Assembly (NCBI GenBank): GCA_025266875.1
Contig: JALLLT010000071.1
Location: forward strand, 1 to 64,000
Source: Fennellomyces sp. T-0311
Taxonomy: Eukaryota > Mucoromycota > Mucoromycetes > Mucorales > Lichtheimiaceae
DNA length: 64,000 nucleotides
Reading direction: 5' to 3'
The position numbers and the translations under genes were made by a program. A model generated the notes under the pieces. That model ran no database searches. It was not told the DNA's origin and saw nothing but the letters and a program-made list of their open reading frames with translations. This document shows, one piece after another, positions 9,501 through 20,771 of the stretch. Positions within the stretch are counted from its first letter, which is position 1. Each line of letters begins with the position of its first letter.

Positions 9501-11559
9501 TGGTCGATTTCCCATACTTTTTCGCACCACTCAAGACCATGAATTCCGAAACCATTTCCTACCCTGCGGCCAGCTATGTTCCCAACCAAGCCATTGATTG
9601 GGACGAGGTTGCCCAAGTGATAGCCAAGGAGACTCCAGCGGTGGACCTTGATGATTTGGAGAATTGTGTCAAGGATAAAATCCTTATTGATTACGCAGAT
9701 AATGCTCGTCGTTATCTTATTCAAGAAATCAGTAAAGATTTGCTCCCACATTCAACAATTCCGGCTGACTTGAAGATCCGAGAAACTGGCTATGAGAGCT
9801 TTGCCGCTTACTACACCGAGAACTTCAAGATTGAGGTCACTCGCATGGATCAGCCCATGGTGCGTGTTCAACGAATTACAAAGGTCATGAATTTCTTGAT
9901 GCCCGTTGCCGCTGCTGCTCCCCAGGAAAAGAAACGTACGGCCACGTTCGTGATACCCGAATTCTGTAAAGTGTTTTGGGCCAATGCCAGTGTTTACCAG
10001 TCTGCCATGCTGTTGCCTTCCATTATGACTCGACTCGACTCTTATCTATTAATCAAAGAAGCTACTATTCGATACGACTTGCCAGTCAAGGACGATATGA
10101 TATTGGAAGCGTATACGACTCCCTCCGCTAGCATGGCCATGAACTATGAGCGATTAGAAACACTTGGTGGTAAGCAAAAACCTTTCGTCTTTTATCGTCT
10201 TGTTTAACTGTATGTCTAGATTCTCTGCTAAAGTTCATTGCAACCATTCGACTCTACATCAACTTCCCATTCTCAAACGAAGGCGAACTCCACTGCTTAC
10301 GTATTCGTGTCATTTGTAACCGAGCACTGTATCGAGCAGCCAAACGTCTCCGCATCTATCGTTACGTTACTAGCCACGCCTTCAACCGTCGCTATTGGAG
10401 ACCACATCATTTTGTAACCAGCAGCGATACGCCCGATACCTTGAAAGAACTGCGCGAACACATGCTTTCGGACAAAACACTTGCCGATATTGTAGAAGCA
10501 TCGCTCGGCGCCTCATACCTCAGTTCCGGTCTCGAAGGAGGACTCCACTGTGCCATTCAAATGCAAATCCCCTTTGATGAGATCAAAAAATGGTCAGATT
10601 TCCAACCAGCATACATCATTTCACGTGACAAGGTACCTGCGCGAGCCGAAGTCAAGGCATTGCGTTCCGTCAGCGTACCACGGGTGGAAGAAATCGCAGG
10701 CTACAAATTCAAAACCCCTCTGCTGATCGTCGAGGCCTTGACCCACGCCAGTTTACCCAATTCCACCGCACCATGCTATCAGCGTCTAGAATTCCTGGGT
10801 GACGCCATTCTGGATTTCCTCGTCATTCGATACTTGTATGCCGAGTATCCTTATGCTGATCCAGGTCTTATCACCGATTTGAAGGATTCTTGCGTCAACA
10901 ATCACGTGCTGGGCGTCATCTGTATCAAGAACAACTTGCATACCCAAATCATTCACTATTCCGGTCGTCTCGTCAGGGCCATCGAGGAGTTTAATATGCA
11001 GCTGGAGAAGATGGAAGAGGATGGCGAGGCCGTAGGTGAATACTGGACCGAATTGAATGTGCCCAAGGTATTGTCTGATGTGGTGGAAAGTATGCTTGGT
11101 GCCGTGTTTGTGGATGCAGGATTCAACCTTGATCCCGTGGAACAAGTGTTTGAAAAATGGATGAAGCCCTTGTACAAAAACCATGTTACCCCCGAAACTC
11201 TCAAGATTCATCCGCTTCGCAAGTTCACGACTGATCTGCAGCGATTGGGATGCGAGAGCTTCATGTTGCGGTATGTTGTCTCTCATTTTACTACGAAAAA
11301 GAGCCTGGTTCTTACATAGTATGCTAGAAACCACACAACATCATCGACGGCAGCTGATAGTCAAAAGTGTGTCATCTTTTTACACGACAAACCACTCGCC
11401 ACAGGCGCAGCCGACAACATCAAGGCCGCACGTAGAAATGCCGCGACAAAAGCTTCCCTGCGCTTAGAAGAAGACCCCGACTTGCTGGCCAAGATTTGCA
11501 ACTGTTCTATTATCAGTCGCCGCAACAAAAAGCACGAAGACGATGACGATGACGAGTAA
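6515..11559 (+). CDS. dcl: Dicer-like ribonuclease III (RNA silencing)
   Basis: Cuts double-stranded RNA into small RNAs for silencing. Exons 6515-6934, 7000-7227, 7279-8159, 8215-10169, 10220-11270 and 11328-11559 join in phase to 1588 residues, normal Dicer size. Domains in order: DExD helicase with DTGSGKT (111-117) and DECH (223-226); helicase C ending QSRGRAR (522-528); Dicer dimerisation fold (about 610-690); an acidic linker; a platform/PAZ region with the conserved DQP word; RNase IIIa with ERLETLGDS (1155-1163), D1251 and E1254; RNase IIIb with LEFLGDA, D1356, D1448 and E1451; and a short basic C-terminal double-stranded-RNA-binding-like tail split by the last intron. All RNase III acidic residues are present, so both cutting sites look active. 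Whether it is Dcl1 or Dcl2 type cannot be settled here. Confidence 0.96.
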
Positions 11560-11575
11560 AAAAAGTTCTATTTTC

Positions 11576-14500
11576 TTATGTACATGTATTTTTCTTTGCC
11601 AGTCTTTCGTTAAGCATCTGAAGATATTGTGATATCCTTTCCTCAGCTGTGCTGTCATTCAACAGTACCGCCAAACATGCTGCCCAAAACATGTAACTTT
11701 CTTTCTTTCTTCGAACCAGCAAATTGATCGCATTCAACGACGAGCCTGTCATTTTCGACTGCAAAAAGCTAGTGTTTTTGTTGTTGTGTCAGTTCAAAAG
11801 ATTTCAAAAAGGTTGGCTTCCGACTTTTACCACATGGCTGCCAGTTCTTCTTTGGTCGCTTGCACTTGGAGTTGATCTGCCCATTCTGCAAATAGCTTTG
11901 GAATCAGTGGATCGGCTGGCGGTAGTCGTAACTTTGCCAAAGCAATAGCCTCGCTATATTCACTATTAGAAAGATTTGCAAAATAGACTGGTTGCTTTAC
12001 TTACCGATACATGTTGGCCTTGCGATAAACGTTGACGGCTTCGTACACTTTGGAACAAGCCAGAAAACACATGGCGGCCAAAACCGGCTGATTAGTTAAT
12101 TGTTTTGCTTGCGCTTCCATCAAGTTGAGCCACGTTTCCTTGCCAGCCATAGGACTCAGTGCCAGCGCTATCCAGTTCACCGGACTAGACTCGAATGCCT
12201 TGAAATTACTCTGCATAATCTCAAGCGCAAGTTTTCCGTCGCACGACTCAGATTGTGGCATCGGTCTAGGTCCCAAATTGCTCGCTGTATAACCTTGTGA
12301 GCATATCACTTTCAACACCGAAATTGCACTTACCTTCGATACCAATAAGTTCTCGCATCGCATTCTTGTCACCAAAAAATAGCCCAAGCACTTTATCGTC
12401 GTCGTCAGCCTCTTCATTGGTCTGTAAAAACAACGCGTATTCGTATTCGGATGGGTCAATCTCGCCGGGTATCCGGTGCCGAACGGTTGTCACGGCATCG
12501 TCCACGTTGCCTCCGTAAATGCGAGCAGCCAATCGCATGCAGTGACGCAGCAGTTGCGGTTGTCCGATAATGTTGGATGAACGCTTTGTTACACTCATGA
12601 GATCGGTTACTTTGGTTGTCTTTCGTTTTTTCGGCTCGGGTGCTGGTGTTGATGACGCTTCTTGTCGTTTAGAAGCAGATGACTCGAAGGGTTCCACCAC
12701 TTCCATCTCTTTTATCCTGGTTGGCATTGGTTCTATCGAGCTACTTAGCGGCTTATTCGCACTTCTTTGAACAGTGGACCCAAGTTACTTTTTTGTTCAG
12801 TATAGGCATAGTCCGTATACTTCCAGATATAGCAAAACTTGTCGTCGCCACCGCTAAATAGCATATCCTTGTCTTCGACGCCCCAGCAAACCGAAAGCAC
12901 TTGGCCACGATGTTGATTGAAACAGGCCACAGGAGATCCATTCTGCACATCGAATACCTGCAGCAACGTTTTCAATATCGTTATACAGCAACCAAGATTT
13001 TAAACTTACAAATGAAAACTCATCCTTTCCCGCAGAAGCCAGGAGCAACTTGTCTTCGTGACGACTCCACATCAACCCATGGACATTCTTCTTGTGCATC
13101 ACGATGGTTTGCAAAGGGACCGTATCGGGCACCGGCACTTCCGGAGCATCGTCCGACTCCTGTGGAATGCTATGAGCAGTGATTACACCCGAATGATATC
13201 CAACAGCAAGCAACGACGAGTCTATTCTTTGCTTCATTAGTTTTTTTACTTCTTGGAAAAAAGGAGCCAGATCCAATCACTTGCCACGCCACGTCATGAC
13301 CGACACTGCCGATTGCTGCGAGCTGGCAACGTAGATAATCTTTAACGTATCCAATCGATACACTTCAATCACACCATCGGTGCTGCCCAAAGCCAGAAAC
13401 CGTGAATGGGGATCTACTGAAGCACAGCATCGATACGTTTTGACTTTGGCGTTCAATGTGGAGCACCACGTCGGGTTGATTTGCTGGATATGGTCTTGGA
13501 CATCAATTGCTTTGGCGTTCGGACGTTGGGTATTGAACGCATAGATTGTGCCATCGGGTCCACATGAAATGATTGCATTATCCAGCGATTGGTCTCCAAA
13601 TTGGATATTGGACGCCCAACTGATCGAAATGGTGCCTTTCTTGTGGTATGTTTTGAACTGGACACATTTGTTGTTGATCGTATTGTAAATCCCCACGCGT
13701 CCGTACTCGGTGCTGTATGCCAAGCTACCTTCGCGAGAAGGGTGCCATAGTACCTAGCGTTTACACGTCAATTTGCATGTTTGAAAACAAGCATTGAAAA
13801 GCAGGTTTACACGCAATATTTGGCCTTGGAGACCCCTCCATAGCAACTGACTTTGGTAAAAGTTGTTTTCTTGACCTTTGAGTCCGGAAGTGTTCATAAA
13901 TTCCCAAATCTTGATGTTACTGTCGCCAAGCCCAATGGCTACCTGGCCGGGGTTCCATGTGGGGATATCCAGACTGTAGAGAAACCCGGCGTGTGTCAGC
14001 ATCCGATAAACAGCATCGCGCTTCTGTACATCCCACAGAATGATCTATCACCGCAAGCTCTTTAGCTATCTAAACAAGTGTAATGTCTATGCTCAACTCA
14101 CCTGCTTATCGATCGAATATGTTATTGCGAAGCGACCTCCTTGCACCCAGGTGAAGTTGAACGCTATCCGTGAATGCAAATCACGGAACCGTGTTTCATC
14201 CACTGCCTTGTAACCATCAAGTCGATACTGCACGATCATTCCCCTGTAGAATCATCACTCGATATCATGTTCCAAGAGTTATGAATGGTGTAAATCCTTA
14301 CATGTACGACGTCACGTAAATCTCATCATCGTGCAAAGGTGACCAAGCCAACTCGAGCCATATCGTATTGCGTTGCTGATCTGTCCAGTGTGGCGAAGGC
14401 GCAGGTAACTTAATCTCAGTATATTGCGCTTCTTCAGGAACGTTCCAAACGAGGGCGCTTTTGAGTTTGCGTGTGCTGGACGCGAGCAAGGGAAAGATGT

Positions 14501-15269
14501 CCGGATAATCGAGTGAAGACGGTTGCCACGACAACGAATGGATGCCATCGCCATCGGGGTGGATCAGTTGATAGACGGTTTCTGTGGTCAGGTCTGCTGC
14601 TATCTTTTCAATATGAATCATGCCATTGGCGTATCTGATCCCGTCAGTATCTTTCATTACATTCGCAGCCAGTTGTATAATTTTTTTTTTTACCCCACAG
14701 CTAGGTAATCGTCGCCGGCATGATGGATCGGAGCTAAGGTCCGTACTTCCGAATTGACTTTGGTGACGATTCGCCTTTCCGGCTTGAAGGTCTCCTGCAC
14801 AATGAGCTTGCCCGATTTGTCTCCTACGCATTGTTTTAAGTAAAGAAAGGGCTTTGGATCGATCACACGAGAAATGTACCGGAAATGATCAGTTTGCCAT
14901 TTCGAATACTCTTGATCACCGTCACCTCTGCCTGTGAACGCGTATGAGCCCACAAGTCAAACGGTTTCTTTGTTTTCGTACCGTGTGTCCCTTGAATGTC
15001 ATGAGGAGGGATCCGTCATGCAAGTTCCAAGCGCGTATCTTTGGCTCGACACCAGCAGTGAAACAGTATTGGCCATGAGCTGCGATCGCCTGGATCTTGT
15101 CTTTGGAAGCCATAAAGGTTCGAATGAACCGAAGCGTCGAAAGGTCGAGCACGACAATCATGTTTCGTGTTGCATAGATATAGTACGAAGGTTCAGATAC
15201 GGTGGCACAATGCGACGTGTACCAGTTGGGAACTGCTGGGTATGCTTGACATGTCGGTAGGTCATCCAT
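11576..15269 (-). CDS. Gemin5-like WD40/TPR protein
   Basis: In animals Gemin5 binds snRNA and 7-methylguanosine caps and hands snRNAs to the SMN complex. Thirteen exons (14982-15269, 14880-14931, 14694-14823, 14302-14634, 14102-14243, 13811-14044, 13281-13753, 13010-13226, 12789-12957, 12334-12732, 12005-12293, 11831-11962, 11576-11768) join in phase to 1016 residues. The N-terminus carries the PNWYTSHC block typical of Gemin5, then about 600 residues of WD40 blades, including a YHKKGTISISWAS stretch and GGDDKFCYIWKY. A Lys/Arg-rich linker follows, then a helical TPR-like tail with EAIALAKLRLPPADP. It is shorter than human Gemin5 (about 1500 residues). The start at 15269 precedes the conserved block by 14 codons. 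It converges with Dicer and diverges from Rrp40. Family assignment is by recognition, not alignment. Confidence 0.85.
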
Positions 15270-15352
15270 TGGCAAGAAGAGAAAAAGGTCGTGTGCCGGA
15301 GCAAGAAATAATTTTCTCTTCTTTAGCCAAACTTTCCTTTTCAAAATTCAAC
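15270..15352. promoter_or_regulatory. 83-bp divergent promoter, Gemin5-like / Rrp40
   Basis: The two start codons face away from each other with only 83 bp between them. Any 5' UTRs and core promoter elements must fit there or overlap the coding starts. The sequence is rich in pyrimidine runs near the Rrp40 start. Shared control of two RNA-processing genes is an inference. Confidence 0.6.
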
Positions 15353-16094
15353 ATGGAGATCGATCAATCATTACGAGTCGTTATACCAGGCGATGTCATT
15401 GCAGAAGCCACAGAATCAACCATTACACTTGGACCTGGTTTACGGCAAGACGGCGAACACATTGTTGCAACCAAAGCCGGCGTGTTGAGACATTTATCAC
15501 CAGGCAAATGGTGGATTGAGAGCAATCAAAAACGGGTAACTTTATGAATGCCCAAGCTAAACAATAGACACTAAAAAAAAGATAAAGTACGTTGCCTCAA
15601 CGGGCGAATCTGTGCTGGGCACGGTTGTCAGTAGACTTGCAGAATACTATCGCGTCGATATCGGCACTGCACACACGGCGGTTCTACCCGCACTCGCGTT
15701 CGAGGGCGCGACAAAACGAAACAAACCCAATCTGACACCGCGTACACTAGTTTACTGTCGTGTTGCCATGGCGAATCGAGATATGGAAGCCGAGCTTGAG
15801 TGCGTCAATCCCACCACGGGCAAGGCGGATGGGTTTGGAGAACTGAAAGGCGGCCATGTCATCAAATGCTCACTGGGATTATGTCGGAGGCTGATGGATG
15901 CAAGCACGCCCATCCTGCGCTTGTTGGGCGAACATTTTCCGTTTGAACTGGCGGTCGGCATGAATGGTCGCGTTTGGATCAATTCGAACACTGTCAAGGA
16001 TACCATCATGCTCGCAAACGCAATTCAAAACTCAGAATATCTCGATGCAGACGAGTGCAGCGCAATGGTCCAAGGTCTGCTCAATAAAGCATAA
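15353..16094 (+). CDS. RRP40: Exosome complex RNA-binding subunit Rrp40 (EXOSC3)
   Basis: Cap subunit of the RNA exosome, guiding RNA into the 3'-5' decay channel in nucleus and cytoplasm. Exons 15353-15535 and 15582-16094 join in phase to 231 residues, the usual size. An N-terminal domain is followed by an S1 domain (about 62-135) with the conserved FEGATKRNKPN block, then a KH domain with LGLCRRL and the GMNGR motif (187-191) diagnostic of the family. The TLVYCRV-MANRDMEAE stretch also fits Rrp40 rather than Rrp4. The stop lies 151 bp from the convergent SNF5 stop. Confidence 0.95.
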
Positions 16095-16211
16095 GCGGCG
16101 TGTTGTCGAACGAAACAAAAAGCGTTTGTGATATATATTTTAGTTTGCGAGGTTGTGCGTTGTATAGGTTACAGATTAATGGGGTGAATCGTTGCTAAAA
16201 ACAAAAAAAGG

Positions 16212-16236
16212 AAAGAGAGAGAGAGAGAGAGAGAGA
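16212..16236. repeat. (GA)n microsatellite
   Basis: An almost uninterrupted GA run between the convergent Rrp40 and SNF5 genes. Confidence 0.85.
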
Positions 16237-16245
16237 TTATGGGTG

Positions 16246-18423
16246 TCATATCGGTCGGCTGCCCGGTGTGTAGCCATGATCTGTTTGCCTCCGCTTTAGA
16301 ACGTGCCGTCCACAAAAGAACACTCGGGGGGCTCACTTACTTGGACGTGAATGATCTACCATGGATGAAAACCGATTTCCGGCGCTCAGTGGTATGGTGC
16401 CTTGCAAGCCAGCCGGAGAACTTGGAGCCATGTGGTGGTTACTTGCAGCATCTGCAGCGATATTCATTCGTGCTTTCATTGCACTCTTGCGCTGCGAATG
16501 CATTGGTTCATATGTAGGTGTACTACCTCGGGTATTGCTGCCTCCTGCACCGTTCACCATGCCAACGTTCATCAAAAACTGTTCATCAGACAGCTCTTGT
16601 TCTGGCGGCACAGCAATCCCCGTTCGATACGTCTTTTGTGCTTCTCGATCAGGCAGGATGATGCCGCGCCGACCACGTGCTTGTCGTCGCTTGCGTCTGT
16701 AATCCCGTTGGTTACTCTTTGTCCACGCTAAAAGAAAAAAAAAAGATGGAGAGGTTTCCTTACCTTGCGTCTCGCATTCGATCCTTTTCTAACTTGTCAA
16801 TTTCCGCATCAGTCAACTCCACAATGGCAGGCGTGAACCGTTCTACTGAATCGTTGTCTCGAATCGTCGAGCGAAGCGTTGGCAAAAAGCTTTGTCGCAA
16901 ATCGTCGTCGAGGATTTGAGATCCGTTGAACTCGTAGCCGACAAGAATGAGTGACTTGAGACAGTTGTGTGCTTGCTCGCGTATGGAGTGTGCGATGGCA
17001 GTTCTACCGGTTTCTCAAAGAGTGAATGGGTGTCATCACCAACCACTTGTATCGTTTCCAAGGTACCTGAATTCGCCTCCCAGACCAAGTTCATTTGCCA
17101 ACCGTTCAGCGAATTCCTCGGCATTGTTTCGCGGGTTTGCAATATCCCATTCAAACTGGTCTAGCAGAGCACGGTTTCCGACGGTAATATCCAGCTACGA
17201 CACGCACATTTCAATGCTCTGCCATGCCGAACGCCTCTTTATCTTACCTTCATCAACATCCGCAGTTCTGCACTTTTGCGCTTTTTCCCTTTCGGAGTAT
17301 CTTCCATCTCTATCCGTTCCTGTTTCACGACGGGAAGTTCTTTCCCAGATTTGTAACTTTCCAGTAACGCCGCGTACTCCTTTTCGCTGTCGGATCCATC
17401 ATCTTCGAGCACCGTGCTGCCAGAATGTAAATAGTAATCCTGCACTTGGTCCTTGATTCCTCTTGCAATCTGCTGAGCAAACTGTGCCGTAGGCAATTGC
17501 AAGTCCTCGCACATGATTTCGGCAAACTGCTCGGGAGTAATCAACGTCTCTAAATGATAAAAACAATGAGTGTTGCGTGCTTCTCTCTGACGACATATAG
17601 CGCGCACACACTCACCATTCATATTCCATGTAAACGTGTCTCGTAGCTTGTATCCATCAATCTCGATTTCCAACCGTATCGGTACCAGTGTATCCTCCTT
17701 CTTGCCCTGTTCTGACAACTGATCAAGTCGACTAGGTAAAAAGAAGTGAGTACAAAGAAGAAACAATCGAAAAAAAGAGACCTACAATCGAAGTTCCCGC
17801 GTTCGTCTCGGACGCTTTCTGTCAACCGGATACATGATACGCGTATCCAATCCAGTGGGCGCATTTCCACAGCCAGAATAACCAGGGCCAAACACTGCAG
17901 CAGGCCCGGCACGAGCACGAGACCGTCGTTCGATGTGCATTGCTTCAATCTCGCGTTTCTTTTCGTGAGCAATGGCCATGTGTCGCTTATGCTGCATATT
18001 GAGCGTTTCCTGGTAACGTTCATCTCGAGCTTGATATTGCAACAGATTGCGTCTGTGGCCTTCGCTGTCCGCCGGAATAGTTTCGATCTGTGGTGGAGGA
18101 GCGGCAGGTGTAGCTGCAGGAACAACGGGTGGACGCGTCGAGAGTTGGGGGAAACTCGTTGGTGTGGGTGATGGATTGGCTGCGGCAGCGGCAGCCGCCA
18201 ATGCAACGCCCTGAGGGGGTTTCATCATACCTTGTCGCATAGGAAACTTGCGTCCAAACGGATCTGTCCAGTCTTGCTGAGACGCGTTGCTGACAGGGAA
18301 ACCAAAAGTGCCCATGCGTTGTTGTTGCTGTTGAGGCATGCCCATCGTATCGTACATTGCAGCCAACTGTTGCTGTTGTTGGAACTGCTGTTGTTGCTGT
18401 AACTGATTCATGTTCTTTTGCAT
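16246..18423 (-). CDS. SNF5: SNF5/SMARCB1-type chromatin-remodelling subunit
   Basis: Core subunit of SWI/SNF-class (or Sfh1 of RSC-class) nucleosome remodellers in the nucleus. Exons 17786-18423, 17616-17731, 17248-17549, 17067-17194, 16764-17003, 16341-16714 and 16246-16280 join in phase to 610 residues. The N-terminus is Gln-rich, with an Ala run near residue 75. The SNF5 domain shows both repeats: LVPIRLEIEIDG...FTWNMN and LDITVGNRALLDQFEWD...ELGLGGEF. The C-terminal extension has VELTDAE and an Arg-rich RRKRRQARGRRG stretch followed by LPDRE. Without the last intron the protein would end at 16333 after SRPSK; the GTAAGT donor there favours splicing. SNF5 versus SFH1 identity is unresolved. 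Confidence 0.92.
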
Positions 18424-20254
18424 CGCCTTTTCTCTCTGTCTGTCTGTCTGGTTGGTAAACTATGTACAGGGTGGTTTTGTGGTATAGTATAATAGGAAGC
18501 GAGTGTACAAGGTAAAAAAAAAAAGAGAGAGAGATTGAGTCCAATCGGGAACAGTTATCGAACCACGCGTGATTGAATTGTTAACGACCGAACGCAGGTA
18601 AACAGTAAAGAAGGAAGTGACGTTAAAAAAATTGTGACAAGAAAATAAAACCAGCTCTGAGGGCGCAAACAAGGTAACCTTTTTGTGTGAAGTCCAAACT
18701 TCTCACACACCTCGCACTCACTCGTCGACGCTATAGGAGGTCAGCTGTCCAGACCAATCAAATTCCGGCGGTGTAGTCTTCCTTGGCTGGTGCGTGCCCT
18801 TTTCGATCATCCTTCTCCTGCCCGTTTCACTCGCAAAGAGTATTGTGTTTCCATGCCGTACGAACGTTTGTATATATTCCAATTGTGTGCCTCAATGGCG
18901 AGGGATTTGATTGTGTGCTTCTATATTTGGCACTGCTACTTTTTTTTGTCTGTTTGCGTGTATCTAAACGTATCGATTAGCATGTACACATGTCAAAAGT
19001 CGAGCACTTCAGACAAGAGGTGTTGCCTGGAGAGGCTTTGGACCAGCAATAAAAGTGGTACTGTTGGTGTTGTCCACCTTCCAATGAAATTATAGGAGTG
19101 CATATACACTTTACCTAATTCTTCAGGTTACCCAGTGTATCACAGCAATTTATAGAAGCCACGCATGTCAAACTTGATATGATAAAATGAGGAAAGTGGG
19201 TCCAAGGAACGCGTTTTGTCATCTCAGCGGTTCATCGATGCTTTGGGCTTAGTCGCTAACCTGTTGCACTGGTGGTCACACAACATGTTTACAAAAAATA
19301 TTTGGATTTTTTTTTTCGTCTTTGCTGTGGAAGCAAACTCTATCAATAGGTACGTAACTGAATACTGCAAACGAGATCATCAGCATGAATGTGTAATACG
19401 GTGAGTATATGTTGTAATTGAGCAAGTCAAACTCGATAAAGGTCCAGTGCTACACCTCAATCCAAATAAGCGTATCTTATAGTTTTGTGAAAGCAGAATG
19501 ATCCAAGGTATATATGATTAGCTGGATGAGCAAGTGGAGAGAAGTATATCCTCAGCTATGATCCCAATAATGATTAAAGTGGTATGTCCGAGAAAGAGAT
19601 CAGTAGTATCATAGTCCTATCGATAGCGTCAATTGTCGAGACGACGTTGACATGTAAAATTATTTACTACGTACAACTATTGACAATGGTTAGGGTCCCT
19701 ATCCTATCACTCTTTGAACCGCCATGTTAGCTTAAACACGGTTAAGTAGAAATTTGGAGAGCTTCATGTTATCGACAGCAGTTTCACTCTGTTATGGAAA
19801 CAATAAAATGTTGTCATCCAGACTCCCGCTAAATGTTCCATAGATACGTGCCTCGAGATTCCGATAAAAGCAAATCGTTTACGTAATAGTGATTATCATT
19901 TTGTAAGCCCATACATCCCTTTTTATCCAAATGTCAGTTAAGAATCGGTTAAGTTCATGGCAGTTGATAGTATAATCCAGGACAGTAAAACAATCGGGCA
20001 AATGAGCTCCCACAGATGATCTTGCTGACATTCGAACCCGAGTTCAATATACTGAAAATTCACGTGTAAAATATAGTATGGCACATTGAGCATCTCGGAT
20101 AGCTCTTGACCTGTCCAGCTATCCCATGCATTGTTATCATCCGGCAATCGATTAGCCAACAAGAGACCAAAAAAAAAATGACAGCATTGACCCCCGTGAA
20201 ACAACATGACCAACACGATATACTTTTTCATCGATATTATATGTAATAATTTGT
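18424..20254. other. Spacer between SNF5 and MIC10 genes
   Basis: About 1.8 kb, presumably holding the SNF5 promoter at its left side. A (GA)n tract lies near 18523-18536. A 97-codon minus frame at 19938-20231 begins just after the Mic10 stop and has one hydrophobic C-terminal stretch, but I found no family or splice support. Nothing else is supported. Confidence 0.5.
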
Positions 20255-20675
20255 CTAAACAGAAGGCTTTTGCTTTTCAAATTGGACACCAGGTACATGG
20301 TAAGGGTGGAATACACGCTACACAAAGTACGAATTGAGTAACACGTCTTTCGTTATCATTCTGTTTCATACCTGTGCATCAGCATACGCGACACCAAAGC
20401 CCCAACCACCGGCAATTGCAATAGGCCATGAACGCTCTATTATCCCGAAACATTAGCATTCCATTCCTTGCTCCTTTCTTGAAAGAAATAATTACTCTTG
20501 AACAGCAATGCAGAAGCGACAATACCCGCGCTCAGGCCGAGACCCGTCTTAACAACAAAGTTGGAAATCACGCGATCCCACTATACTTTTTAAGTGTCAA
20601 TGCAATTGGATGTGAGCGACATTATACCTTTTGAGAGAGCAAATCCTCGCTTGGTACTTTAGGACCGGCTGACAT
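20255..20675 (-). CDS. MIC10: MICOS subunit Mic10 (cristae junction protein)
   Basis: Small inner-membrane protein that oligomerises to bend the mitochondrial membrane at cristae junctions. Exons 20628-20675, 20496-20580, 20372-20436 and 20255-20317 join in phase to 86 residues. It shows the family layout: a short hydrophilic head, a WDR motif (17-19), a first membrane hairpin arm with a glycine motif (G29, G31, G35), a charged KKR loop (44-46), and a second arm with G55, G57 and G59, followed by AYAD. The tail after residue 66 comes from the fourth exon and is the least certain part. It shares a 96-bp divergent promoter with the EF-hand gene. Confidence 0.87.
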
Positions 20676-20771
20676 GATGTATATTTTTTCCCGGAGGGGT
20701 TTTTGAAGAAAAAGAGAAGGATGGCCCCTCGCCAAAACACGGTTCTGTTCCGTTTCAATCTCAGTTTCATA
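20676..20771. promoter_or_regulatory. 96-bp divergent promoter, MIC10 / EF-hand gene
   Basis: The two start codons are only 96 bp apart on opposite strands. An in-frame upstream ATG at 20720 on the plus strand would shorten the gap further if used. An A-rich stretch with TATATTTTTT lies at about 20680-20690. Confidence 0.5.

Noticed and set aside
20032..20052. TTCGAACCC word resembling a tRNA T-loop
   Set aside because: No cloverleaf arms can be formed around it on either strand.
19938..20231. 97-codon minus frame just after the Mic10 stop
   Set aside because: One hydrophobic stretch and a plausible look, but no family and no splice or promoter support. It could be Mic10 3' UTR.
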